A stretch of 64,000 nt of DNA from Desulfofarcimen acetoxidans DSM 771 (lineage in GTDB: Bacteria > Bacillota > Desulfotomaculia > Desulfotomaculales > Desulfofarciminaceae): contig NC_013216.1 of assembly GCF_000024205.1 (NCBI RefSeq), forward strand, positions 2,852,001 through 2,916,000, read 5' to 3'. The position numbers were made by a program, and so were the translations under genes. Of this stretch, positions 25,809-34,595 are shown piece by piece. How positions within the stretch are numbered: position 1 is the stretch's first letter; every line of letters starts with the position of its first letter. The notes under the pieces are model-generated. The model was given only the letters and a program-made list of their open reading frames with translations. It did not search any database and was not told the origin of the DNA.

Positions 25809-26915
25809 ATGTTTAGACAATTATTTGTTAACTTTACAATTATTATATCAGCAATAAGCATAACTGCCCATATGTTTAGAGAAAAGGAACTGGTTCATTC
25901 ATCTCCAATTAGTAGCCGAATTATTTTTGGAATATGTTCAGGAGTATTAGGAATTATATTGATGATCTTTAGTATTCAAGTTTTACCTAATATTATTGTT
26001 GATTTCCGAAATGTCGCTGCTATATGGTCAGCTATTTATGGTGGGCCTGTATCGGCTATAATAACTTGTATGATAATAGGAAGCTTTAGAGTTCTATACT
26101 TCGGTCTAACAGATTCCTCCATAGCAGCATTAATTAATATTAGTTTTATGGCAATTGGATTCAGTTTTATATGTAGACAGTCTTTCAGTATGCGGAAAAA
26201 GTATGCAATATGTGTAATCTATGCTATATTTATTAGCTCTATCGCATTTTATCTAGTATTAACGAATAATAACGTGTTAGTAAAGGTTCTGCTTTATTTC
26301 TCTATTGGAACTATAATAGTAACTTATTTTATGTATTATCTTACTGAGTTTCATATAAAATTAAATTCCTTATACAGGAAATTTAGGTCTGAGGCAAAAC
26401 AAGACTTTTTAACCGGTTTAAATAATGTACGTGGTTTTGACGAGGAAATTAACTTCTTAATGAATAATAGTAAACAAACAAGTCATGTAGTATCTCTATT
26501 GTTTATAGATATTGATTTCTTTAAAAAAATAAATGATACTTATGGTCATATAGCAGGTGATGCTATTTTAATAGAACTAGCCGATCTACTGCCAAAACTG
26601 TGTAGCTACAAAGATACAGTTTCTCGAAACGGTGGTGAAGAATTTTCTATAATTCTCCGTGATTGCCCTCTAAGTAAGGCTATCGAAGTTGCTGAACGTA
26701 TAAGGAGTATCATAGAAAAGTATCCATTTAAGTTATTAAATAACAACATTATTAATATTACAGTTTCTATTGGTGTAGCTAATTATCCTGATACTATAGA
26801 TGAAATAAATAAACTCATAGAAAAGGCCGATACCTCACTATACAAAGCTAAGAGGACAGGTAGAAATAAGGTTTCAATAATTCAGGATGATGAAGGTTTA
26901 TGCCCTAATACTTAG
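25809..26915 (+). CDS. Membrane diguanylate cyclase (5TM plus GGDEF)
   Basis: A 368-residue protein. About 190 residues form five to six membrane helices of the 5TMR-LYT sensor type, containing the motif VDFRNVAAIWSAIYGGP typical for that module. The C-terminal GGDEF domain has DFLTGLNNVRGFDEEI, FIDIDFFKKINDTYGH and the active site RNGGEEF. The product-inhibition I-site RxxD is absent (SYKD at that position), so feedback control may be lost. ATG at 25809 is preceded by GAGG; an upstream TTG at 25797 overlaps the ribosome site. Makes c-di-GMP, possibly tied to pili or motility. Confidence 0.92.
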   Translation: MFRQLFVNFTIIISAISITAHMFREKELVHSSPISSRIIFGICSGVLGIILMIFSIQVLPNIIVDFRNVAAIWSAIYGGPVSAIITCMIIGSFRVLYFGLTDSSIAALINISFMAIGFSFICRQSFSMRKKYAICVIYAIFISSIAFYLVLTNNNVLVKVLLYFSIGTIIVTYFMYYLTEFHIKLNSLYRKFRSEAKQDFLTGLNNVRGFDEEINFLMNNSKQTSHVVSLLFIDIDFFKKINDTYGHIAGDAILIELADLLPKLCSYKDTVSRNGGEEFSIILRDCPLSKAIEVAERIRSIIEKYPFKLLNNNIINITVSIGVANYPDTIDEINKLIEKADTSLYKAKRTGRNKVSIIQDDEGLCPNT

Positions 26916-27292
26916 TTTGTATTGGTTTAGTACTTTTTCCTGTCATACAAGTAATCATCGAGTATCACGAAGTCATCAGGTGCTAACGGAATTGTCACTA
27001 AAAAAAGGGGTGTATAAACCTTATGCCACACACCATGAGCAACTTTAAGATAATATTGCGTGTTTACAAGCTTTACAAATACAGAGTTAAATATAAGGAG
27101 CGCTAAGTTAGCGCTCCTTATATTTAACTCTGTATTTGTCCCAGATCATGTTTCCGGGCTAAATATGTTTTCCGTTTAATTTCTGCCTCTCATCTTAAGT
27201 GAAAAAGGATTAGAAGTATAAATGTTTTCTTAAATAAAACAATTATATTTTATATGCTGTTGGTAAAGCCTAATTAAACGGGGTGACATATC
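26916..27292. other. Intergenic region with a perfect 65-bp palindrome
   Basis: 377 bp between the diguanylate cyclase and the CBO0543-type gene. Holds the long palindrome at 27075-27139; the rest shows no gene. Confidence 0.6.
27075..27139. repeat. Perfect inverted repeat, 32-bp arms, 1-base loop
   Basis: Centred on G27107, both sides pair without mismatch for 32 bases; inner part CGCTAA / TTAGCG, outer part ACAAATACAGAG / CTCTGTATTTGT. It has no T-run for a standard terminator and no neighbouring homologous ends. Confidence 0.85.
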
Positions 27293-27733
27293 ATGCCTTG
27301 GGTTATTATTTTTATAATGTCTTGGCTTCTGTTCTTTATCTTTATAGATTACAGCAGGTTAAAGGATAACATTGCGGGTGGGGTTCTGTCTATCGGATTA
27401 GCTACTATTGTTGACAGTGGAGCACAACACCTGCAGCTATATAAATTCTGCAACTTAATTATTCCCTGGATAGGTTTGCCCGCTCCTTACATATTTGGTC
27501 CAATATTTACCATGGGCATCCTTTTTATACAGTTTGTTCCATGCAATAAATGGCTGCAGTTTTTACATATCTTAATATTTGCCCTTATTTTTGCTGCAGT
27601 AGATTATTTAACTGTGCTGGTCCAAGTAGCTAAATACTTTCATTGGCACTGGCTGGCCAGTTTCTTTTTTAACACAGTAACCTTTGCTGGCTTAACCTGG
27701 GTAACAATAAAATTCATTTGGGAAAAAGAATAA
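27293..27733 (+). CDS. CBO0543-type small membrane protein
   Basis: A 146-residue protein with four to five membrane helices, resembling the CBO0543 family found in spore-forming Firmicutes (PWIGLPAPYIFGP and FFHWHWLAS-type aromatic segments). No catalytic motif. ATG at 27293 with GGGGTGAC upstream. Function unknown. 110 bp before another membrane-protein gene on the same strand. Confidence 0.6.
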   Translation: MPWVIIFIMSWLLFFIFIDYSRLKDNIAGGVLSIGLATIVDSGAQHLQLYKFCNLIIPWIGLPAPYIFGPIFTMGILFIQFVPCNKWLQFLHILIFALIFAAVDYLTVLVQVAKYFHWHWLASFFFNTVTFAGLTWVTIKFIWEKE

Positions 27734-27843
27734 ATAAACTATTTAATATAAATTATGGTATATTTATTAAGTGTTACTTTTTAATTAACTATCACAAATT
27801 ATAGATAGCGGCATCTATTAAATTAGGGGTGGAGGTAAAATTA

Positions 27844-28245
27844 TTGAGTATGCAAATAACCCTATTCACTCTGGGACTTTGGTTTCTCTTTGCTTTTTTG
27901 GCTATTTTAAACGGAGTAGTTAGAGAAAAACTTATTAAGCCTTATACCAGTGAACAGACGGGACATATAACTAGCACAATTATTTTAATTATCCTAATCA
28001 TTATTACAACAAATTATTTTTTAGCTAAAATATCTATAAATTCTGATTCCACATTATTAATAATCGGCTTTACCTGGGTAATTCTTACTATAGCTTTTGA
28101 ATTTTTATTTGGACATTACGTGGCCAAACACTCCTGGGAAAAGCTATTGGCTGATTACAATATTTTTAAAGGCAGGTTGTGGAGCCTCATACTAATAACT
28201 GAATTGTTAACACCTATAGTCAGCAAATACCTATTGTATGGTTAA
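27844..28245 (+). CDS. Small membrane protein, unknown
   Basis: A 133-residue protein with four predicted helices and a conserved-looking loop FGHYVAKHSWEKLLADYNIF. TTG at 27844 has GGAGG eight bases upstream; a GTG at 27829 overlaps that ribosome site and an ATG two codons later is spaced too far. Not recognised by name; possibly a small conserved membrane family. Ends before terminator 28340-28398. Confidence 0.55.
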   Translation: MSMQITLFTLGLWFLFAFLAILNGVVREKLIKPYTSEQTGHITSTIILIILIIITTNYFLAKISINSDSTLLIIGFTWVILTIAFEFLFGHYVAKHSWEKLLADYNIFKGRLWSLILITELLTPIVSKYLLYG

Positions 28246-28339
28246 TGGCAGTGTTGCAACCGAAAGAAAAGTTAATAAAATTCATGATAAAATTAAAAAG
28301 ATATTCATTAATACGTTTATGCAACAAGCATGTTAATAT

Positions 28340-28398
28340 GATAACAACACTGTTAACACGCTTTCCTCTAACAGTGCTGTTATCGCTGTCTTGTTGGT
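28340..28398 (+). terminator. Hairpin terminator
   Basis: GATAACA-CACTGTTA pairs with TAACAGTG-TGTTATC over about 15 bp, with T-rich sequence after (GGTTTTTAAA). It can serve the membrane-protein gene upstream. Confidence 0.65.
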
Positions 28399-28504
28399 TT
28401 TTAAATAGTATCCTCTTTCTGTGAACGTTTAAGAAGTAAATATTTAAAAATATCTTTTATCAACTTATCTTTTTAGCTGCTATTTATCCGGGAATAGGAG
28501 GCAA

Positions 28505-31129
28505 TCACAGCTTTTCTACATATCCTTCTGTCCCGTTCACCCGGATCCTCTGCCCGTCTTTGATCAGCTTCGTGGCGTTTTCCACGCTTACGACTGCGGG
28601 AAGGCCATATTCGCGCGCAATGACAGCACCATGGGTCATAAGCCCGCCTACTTCCGTCACCAAACCTTTGACAGATACAAACAGCGGTGTCCAACTGGGG
28701 TCAGTGAATGTGGTGACTAAAATATCACCATCCTCTATGATGGCATCCGCCATTTTTAAAACGACCCGTGCGCGTCCCTCAATGATGCCTGTTGAAACAG
28801 GTATACCCGGTAAGGCACCCTGCGGGATATTGCCGGTGTTGTATTCGCCGGATATGACCTCGCCCTCAGACGTCATCACCCGAGGTGGCGTCAGTTTTTC
28901 ATATACCTCGTACTCCTCTTTTCTCTTAGTTATGACGCTGTAATCCAATCTGTTTGTGCGAGCAACCTCCCGGAGTTCCTCAAAGGATAGATAGTAAATA
29001 TCCTCCTTCTCCCGGATAACACCCTTTTGCACGAGCTTGACTGCCTCCTTCAGCAGTGCCTGCTTATAAATATAGTAACGTTGGATAAAGGCATACTTGG
29101 GATATTCCCGGTAACCGATGAAATTGCGCAAAACGCTGATGACCTTCTTTGTCTTTTGGGCCTTTTGCTGTCCACCTGGTAATTGCTCCAATCGGCTCAA
29201 GAGATCCTGTTCCTTCTGTTCTGCTTCCAGCCTCCCATGATCAAATTTAACGCCGCGCGCATTCGGTTGAAAATTTTTAATGTTGCTGAGGATCATGGGG
29301 ATGAGTGCAGTTGGCTGTTCGCTCCAACGCGGTCTGGTGATATCGATCTCACCGGAACAACGCATACCGTATTTTTCCAAAAACGACTGTAGGGATTCAC
29401 TGACAGCATTACCGCCTTCCAATTTGGACAAATCCACAAAAAAGGTCTCATCACTGGCATGATGAAAATAATCTATCACCGCTGGGTATTGCCGGACGAC
29501 ATCCGATACATCCAACAACGCAAGCCCCATTTCGGATGTAACATTGTTAGCTACCGATTGGGAAAGTGTGTCAGCTACGTTCTTTTCGCCCAGCCACTTT
29601 TCCATTTTCTTATTAATCCAATTTGCTGCCAACACCCCAACAATAATCGCTCCCATACCTCGTGGATTATACATGATTTCTTTTAATTGTTTATGGTCCT
29701 CTACAATAAAGGCAAACAGTTCATCTCCAGATACGTTGGCGATCCTTTGCTGAAGATCTCTTACAGACGCTTCGTTGTGGGATATTAGGTTTTGTATCAG
29801 CGTCACGTCATTTTTGCGATAGATTTTGATAGCCTGAATAGGAAGTGCCCAGGATAGTCCCTCTGTTCCCATTCTGATGTATCTTTTTCCGCGTGGCAAT
29901 GATTTCACAAAAGCTTTTCGCTTCATTAAGTTCAAGATAGCATTGTGCATTAGAGGATCAGCTTTGCCCCAAGTTCTGAGTATTATCTCCCGTCCAATCG
30001 GGGAAGCCAGATCATGTGTCAAATCAAAGAACAGCCTTCCTCCGGCTTTGCGCAGTGGAACCTCATCAGATAATAATTGAAAGAAGGATATGCCCAATGG
30101 TTTAATGGCGTCTGTCATCATCTGCTGGTGGCCTATTGACGTATAGATATGGTTCTGCCCATCGTTAAGGTCCGGTACAGGGTATAAAGTAGTAATAGGA
30201 CGACTTTGCACTACATAGAAAGTATCTTCATAAAGACACCATTCAATATCCTGGGGGAAACCAAAAAATGCTTCAATCTTCCTCCCCATGCCCTCAAGCC
30301 GTAAAATCTGCTCGTCTGTTAGCGTCTGTATGTTTTGCTGCTCGGGTTCAATCTCCCGTTCCTCCGTCCCGCCTTCTTTCAATGCATAGACAGCCAATTT
30401 CTTGGTGGATATTGTCTTATTACATATTCTTCCGTCCCGCACCTTATAGATATCAGCATTCACCAGGCCGGAGACAAGAGCCTCACCAAGCCCGAGGCTG
30501 GCGTCGATGGAAATCACTTTCCTGTTGGAGATGACAGGATCTGCCGTAAACATAATCCCTGAAGCCCGAGGGAAAAGCATCCGCTGGATGACAACTGAAA
30601 GAAAGACCTTGCGGTGGTCGAAACCGTTTTGCATGCGGTAGATCACCGCCCGGTCTGTGAACAAAGAAGCCCAGCACTTGCGGATATGCTTTAAAATCGC
30701 ATCCCTTCCCTTAATATTCAAGTAAGTATCCTGCTGGCCCGCAAAAGATGCCAGCGGCAAATCCTCTGCCGTGGCACTGGAACGCACGGCATAAGCATAC
30801 TCCTCGCCAAATTTTAAGAGATAGCGAATGATTTCTTCCTCAATGTTCCCGGCAATCCCTATCTCTTCGATAAATCCACGGATTTTCCCACTGATTTCAC
30901 CGATCCTTTTCCTATCGTCCACCCTTAGAGTTGATAATTGATCTACCAATGCGTTATACTCCTTGTTGTGGCTAATCGTACTTTTATAAGCCCCGGTGGT
31001 AACACAAAAGCCCTCCGGCACCCGTATTCCTTCAATCCTTGATAGTTCCCCCAAGTTTAAGCCTTTGCCCCCGACGACCATGAGCTTTGTTTTATCGATT
31101 TCCCGGAAACTGAGTACATATGAATTCAT
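28505..31129 (-). CDS. rph: Rifamycin-inactivating phosphotransferase-like protein
   Basis: An 874-residue multidomain protein of the phosphoenolpyruvate-synthase/Rph family. An N-terminal ATP-grasp domain (about 1-310) begins with VVGGKGLNLGELSRIEGIRV and contains YAYAVRSSATAEDLP; a middle region (about 320-760) corresponds to the rifamycin-binding domain; the C-terminal swivelling domain has the catalytic His in GLMTHGAVIAREYG (H833). PEP synthase would have TCHAAI here; the MTHGAV form, the length and the N-terminus fit Rph, which phosphorylates rifampicin using ATP. ATG at 31129 after GGAAGGAG. A native function on another substrate is possible. Confidence 0.85.
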   Translation of the reverse strand: MNSYVLSFREIDKTKLMVVGGKGLNLGELSRIEGIRVPEGFCVTTGAYKSTISHNKEYNALVDQLSTLRVDDRKRIGEISGKIRGFIEEIGIAGNIEEEIIRYLLKFGEEYAYAVRSSATAEDLPLASFAGQQDTYLNIKGRDAILKHIRKCWASLFTDRAVIYRMQNGFDHRKVFLSVVIQRMLFPRASGIMFTADPVISNRKVISIDASLGLGEALVSGLVNADIYKVRDGRICNKTISTKKLAVYALKEGGTEEREIEPEQQNIQTLTDEQILRLEGMGRKIEAFFGFPQDIEWCLYEDTFYVVQSRPITTLYPVPDLNDGQNHIYTSIGHQQMMTDAIKPLGISFFQLLSDEVPLRKAGGRLFFDLTHDLASPIGREIILRTWGKADPLMHNAILNLMKRKAFVKSLPRGKRYIRMGTEGLSWALPIQAIKIYRKNDVTLIQNLISHNEASVRDLQQRIANVSGDELFAFIVEDHKQLKEIMYNPRGMGAIIVGVLAANWINKKMEKWLGEKNVADTLSQSVANNVTSEMGLALLDVSDVVRQYPAVIDYFHHASDETFFVDLSKLEGGNAVSESLQSFLEKYGMRCSGEIDITRPRWSEQPTALIPMILSNIKNFQPNARGVKFDHGRLEAEQKEQDLLSRLEQLPGGQQKAQKTKKVISVLRNFIGYREYPKYAFIQRYYIYKQALLKEAVKLVQKGVIREKEDIYYLSFEELREVARTNRLDYSVITKRKEEYEVYEKLTPPRVMTSEGEVISGEYNTGNIPQGALPGIPVSTGIIEGRARVVLKMADAIIEDGDILVTTFTDPSWTPLFVSVKGLVTEVGGLMTHGAVIAREYGLPAVVSVENATKLIKDGQRIRVNGTEGYVEKL

Positions 31130-31319
31130 ACGGGTCTCCTTCCCTAACGTTTCATAAATTTAGACTTACTAATTTATGCTCTAACAATTCCTTCCTTAAT
31201 TATGTTAATAATATCGTTAAATTTTTTAAGAAATATACCCTTGTTTCCAATGCTGCCTTGTTTTTAAATATTTATACCAATAAGCCGACTTTCTAATCGA
31301 TAGCGGACAAACAATAACG

Positions 31320-32006
31320 TTACTTATTAAAGCGGTAGCCCGTCCCCCAGAGAGTTTCGATAAACTCTGGGTTAGACGGATCCTTTTCTATCTTTTTCCT
31401 TATTTTTTGGATATGTACAGCCACGGTTGCCGTATCCCCAAAGTAATCATCGCCCCATATGCTTACAAGAATATGCTCTTTTGAAAAAACAATGCCAGGG
31501 TTGGAGGCAAGAAACAACAACAATTCATATTCCCTGGTGGTCATCTGAACTTGCTGGCCATTGAGGTACACCCTGTGAGATGCCGTATTGATTTCCAACC
31601 CCCTGTGAATGATAACTTCAGAGGGAACATGGTTGCCCTTAAGCCGCTCATATCTTCTGATATGGGACTTGATCCTGGCCACCAGTTCGCCTGGGCTGAA
31701 GGGTTTGGTCAGATAATCGTCGGCTCCATACTCCAGTCCCCTGATTTTGTTCACGTCCTCATCTTTGGCCGAAACCACCACTACAGGAACATCTAGTTTT
31801 TCCCTTATTTCTCTGATGATTTCATAGCCGTCCTTGCCGGGCAACATCAGATCCACAATAATGACGTCATAATTGCCCGGGAGAGCCTTTTTCAGTCCCT
31901 GAACCCCATCCTGGACGATATCGGCCTTAAACCCGTTCAACTGAAGATAGTCCCTCTCCAGTTCGGCAATATGAAGATCGTCTTCAATAATCAAGATGCG
32001 TTTCAT
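31320..32006 (-). CDS. OmpR/PhoB-type response regulator
   Basis: A 228-residue two-domain regulator. Receiver domain residues 1-118: acidic pair IIEDDLH, phosphoacceptor in IIVDLMLPGKDGYE, VVVSAKDED and the Lys of YLTKPFSP. The C-terminal winged helix (130-228) has TTREYELLLFLASNPG and RKKIEKDPSNPEFIETLWGTGYRF. ATG at 32006 with GGGAGGGG. 18 bp downstream of its sensor kinase. Confidence 0.97.
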   Translation of the reverse strand: MKRILIIEDDLHIAELERDYLQLNGFKADIVQDGVQGLKKALPGNYDVIIVDLMLPGKDGYEIIREIREKLDVPVVVVSAKDEDVNKIRGLEYGADDYLTKPFSPGELVARIKSHIRRYERLKGNHVPSEVIIHRGLEINTASHRVYLNGQQVQMTTREYELLLFLASNPGIVFSKEHILVSIWGDDYFGDTATVAVHIQKIRKKIEKDPSNPEFIETLWGTGYRFNK

Positions 32007-32024
32007 GAATAAACCCCTCCCGAC

Positions 32025-33182
32025 TCATACGGTTAACGGCAGAGTTATTGTAAAGCACGTGCCTTTACCTTCCTCGCTAAAAGCCGCGATACTTCCACCG
32101 TGGGCTTGCAGCAGCTCCCTAGCGATGGCCAATCCAAGGCCGGTACTCATCAAATCCTTGGTGCGTTCTTTATCGACACGGTAAAACCTGTCAAAAATAT
32201 GAGGCAGTTTATCTGCGGGAATTCCCGGTCCGTTGTCTATGAGTTTTATACAAACCAAATCACCTTGCTTTGATAGCTCGGCTTTTATTATCAATCCCTT
32301 ATCAGGTCCGTATTTTAAAGCGTTGCCCACGATGTTTCTCAGTGCCTGGTGCATTCTTTTCCGATCCAAGAGTATCGGCAAATCCTGCTCCATTTTATCG
32401 GTGTAAAAAAACTGAACCTGTCTTTCTTCCAGTTCAAGACCGAGTTCTTCCGTCAGGTCACTCATAAATGCCCGTACCTGCACCTTTTCAAACTGAAAAT
32501 TCAACTTCTGAAGATCAAGTTTTGAAAACAGGAAAAGATCGTCTATCAATTTGTTAACATAAATAATATTGTAATGGATGATTTGCAGGTACTTGTTTTT
32601 AATTTCCAGCGCTATGCCTTCTCCGTCCAGGATAGCTTCAATATATCCCTGAATGGAGGTAATGGGTGTCTTTAAGTCATGGGATATATTAGCAATAAGG
32701 GCTTTCCGGTTTTCTTCGTATTCGGACTTTATTTTTTCGCTTTCTTCCAATTTATGTGCCATTTCGTTAAAAGAAGCCACCAGGATTCCGATCTCATTTC
32801 TCATCTCACACTCAACTTTTATACCATAATTGCCCCTGGCGATCTCTTCCACACCTTTTTTCAACGCTTCGATGGGCCGGAAAATTCTTTTTTCCAGATG
32901 CAGGAGAAATAGCACCTGTACGATTTCTTTAGCAACGAGCAGCGCCGCAATAAAGATGACAATGGCTTTTATCCCCTCCAGCTTAAACAGCAAAAACAAA
33001 ATCAGGAGGTTAAACAGCAACGCAAAGGGACGAAAGAAGTGTAAGGATCTGTGCATCCGGTGAAATTCCCGGTGATACATCCTGTGCTGCTCTAATCTCT
33101 CAAAAAAATCATCACAGTCTCCATGTCCGCGGCGGTTTTTGAATTCATGAAAGAAATTTCTTGTTTCTTCTTTTTTCACCAC
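32025..33182 (-). CDS. Intramembrane-type sensor histidine kinase
   Basis: A 385-residue kinase. The ~55-residue cytoplasmic N-terminus is His/Arg-rich (GHGDCDDFFE, HRMYHREFHRMHRS). Two helices at about 50-95 are joined by a very short external loop, so sensing is probably in the membrane. Then HAMP (RPIEALKKGVEEIARG), HisKA ANISHDLKTPITS, and HATPase with N-box RNIVGNALKYGP, G1 IDNGPGIP and G2 GLGLAIA. GTG at 33182 after AGGAG. Precedes the response regulator and follows the ferredoxin-like gene; the ABC exporter lies further upstream. Confidence 0.95.
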   Translation of the reverse strand: MVKKEETRNFFHEFKNRRGHGDCDDFFERLEQHRMYHREFHRMHRSLHFFRPFALLFNLLILFLLFKLEGIKAIVIFIAALLVAKEIVQVLFLLHLEKRIFRPIEALKKGVEEIARGNYGIKVECEMRNEIGILVASFNEMAHKLEESEKIKSEYEENRKALIANISHDLKTPITSIQGYIEAILDGEGIALEIKNKYLQIIHYNIIYVNKLIDDLFLFSKLDLQKLNFQFEKVQVRAFMSDLTEELGLELEERQVQFFYTDKMEQDLPILLDRKRMHQALRNIVGNALKYGPDKGLIIKAELSKQGDLVCIKLIDNGPGIPADKLPHIFDRFYRVDKERTKDLMSTGLGLAIARELLQAHGGSIAAFSEEGKGTCFTITLPLTV

Positions 33183-33301
33183 ATCCGTCTCCTGACACCT
33201 CTATTTCTTAACTGTCTATCATTATATCATTAGAACACGTGGCAACGGCACAAATCATCATTTTTTATAATATACCAACCGGGGTATGAGAAAGACCGGT
33301 G

Positions 33302-33589
33302 CTAGACCGGTCTTTCCTTTGCTGAACCGCCGGGCCGTTTCAAAACTATGATAGCCCCTTCCGGGCACGCTTTTGCACAGGCTCCGCAACCAATGCAATT
33401 TCCCGGGTTCAAAATGTAGATGTGCCTATGAAAAAGGAAACGAATCTTACCGATAACTCCCCTGGGACAAATCGAAACACACTTCCAGCAAGCTTTGCAT
33501 AACCGGGTGTTAACCGCCATATAATCAGTAGCGTTATGCCTAAAACCATTGAGACAGCCAGGAAAACGATAATAGAAATGCCTTCTCAT
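33302..33589 (-). CDS. 2x[4Fe-4S] ferredoxin-like protein
   Basis: A 95-residue protein with two cluster motifs: CKACWKCVSICPRG (residues 31-44) and CIGCGACAKACPEG (68-81). The ~30-residue basic N-terminal extension RRHFYYRFPGCLNGFRHNATD is unusual. Probably an electron carrier or redox sensor. ATG at 33589, eight bases after the stop of the His-rich gene, so coupled expression; 119 bp before the sensor kinase. Confidence 0.85.
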   Translation of the reverse strand: MRRHFYYRFPGCLNGFRHNATDYMAVNTRLCKACWKCVSICPRGVIGKIRFLFHRHIYILNPGNCIGCGACAKACPEGAIIVLKRPGGSAKERPV

Positions 33590-33597
33590 AGTCCCGC

Positions 33598-34308
33598 TTA
33601 CCAGGTAAGATTCAGTTCCGCCTGCAAAATAAGGGGGTGCAAAACACCGGACTCATCTTTTAGTTTGCCTTCAACATTAAACAGGAACTTTTCCACTTCA
33701 TTGTTCTTATTTATGCGTATTGACAGCCGGGCGTTTCCGATTTCCAAGCCGGAAAATTCTTTTAACCTCCCATTAAAGCAATGGGCATGATGCATTCTGT
33801 GTTGCTGCAGTTTTTCCTGGAGAAGTGTTTTCATATCTCCTGGCAAGTCTTCAAAACCCAGTGATAGCAGCGTACTTTTGTCTTCCTGTGCCTCCATTTT
33901 CATGCTGTTTAACATACTGGCCAACAATGCCAGTTTACTGAGCTTTCCCTTTATCCCGCAGCACCTCATGCCATCCGGGCGGACATGGTGGGGGTGAGGA
34001 TGATGCTCATGATGGTCATGCCACTGGTGAAAAAAACCGCGGTGCATAAAGCCGTGCCCGTCACAACCGAGGAAACCTGTCATGTCAAACTCAGTGTTGC
34101 TTTCATGCTTAACTTTCTTTCCTGCACAATCGGTTTCAAAGGAAACCTTGGCCTTCATCTGCCCTTTCGCCAGGTTTTTTTCAAAGTCATTGTTCATATC
34201 AAAGATCTTAATCTGGTCCTTGCTGCCTTCCACTTTGAAGTTCCCTATAAAAGATTCCTTGCCTTTCATAGTCATAATTACATCATAAAGAAGCTTCATC
34301 TTACCCAT
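33598..34308 (-). CDS. His-rich protein of unknown function
   Basis: A 236-residue soluble protein. It is predicted to be mainly beta strand at both ends (e.g. IGNFKVEGSKDQIKIFDM and NARLSIRINKNNEVEKF) with a His-rich loop WHDHHEHHPHPHHV at about residues 95-108 and a CC pair at 116-117, which suggests metal binding. No export signal. ATG at 34308 has AAGGAGG eight bases upstream. First gene of a probable operon: this gene, ferredoxin-like, sensor kinase, response regulator. Not recognised as any named family. Confidence 0.6.
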   Translation of the reverse strand: MGKMKLLYDVIMTMKGKESFIGNFKVEGSKDQIKIFDMNNDFEKNLAKGQMKAKVSFETDCAGKKVKHESNTEFDMTGFLGCDGHGFMHRGFFHQWHDHHEHHPHPHHVRPDGMRCCGIKGKLSKLALLASMLNSMKMEAQEDKSTLLSLGFEDLPGDMKTLLQEKLQQHRMHHAHCFNGRLKEFSGLEIGNARLSIRINKNNEVEKFLFNVEGKLKDESGVLHPLILQAELNLTW

Positions 34309-34531
34309 TTATATGACCTCCTTGTTTTTGATGAGGTCATTATAAAATAACAGTTTAAACTAGTTATAATAAGTTTATAAAAATTTTATAAAAAATAATA
34401 AAACCTTTTTAAATTTTTTCGCTATGTTTATATCTTTATACGCGAAAATTGGTAACTAATAAAACTCTCCAAATAAGATTAAGATCTTTAACGATGTATA
34501 TTCATCGTCATCTTAACTTCATGTAAAACCA

Positions 34532-34572
34532 ACAAAAAGAACCATAACCCTTTGGTCATGGTTCTTTTTGCT
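34532..34572 (-). terminator. Rho-independent terminator of the ABC exporter operon
   Basis: AAAAAGAACCAT pairs with ATGGTTCTTTTT; on the minus strand it ends in a T-run. 25 bp past the stop codon at 34596. Confidence 0.85.
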
Positions 34573-34595
34573 TTAACAGAAATATACAACTTTGT

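Noticed and set aside
26940-27000. Minus-strand peptide FVILDDYLYDRKKY resembling part of TldD
   Set aside because: The match covers only about 10 residues and no other TldD parts are present, so chance is more likely.
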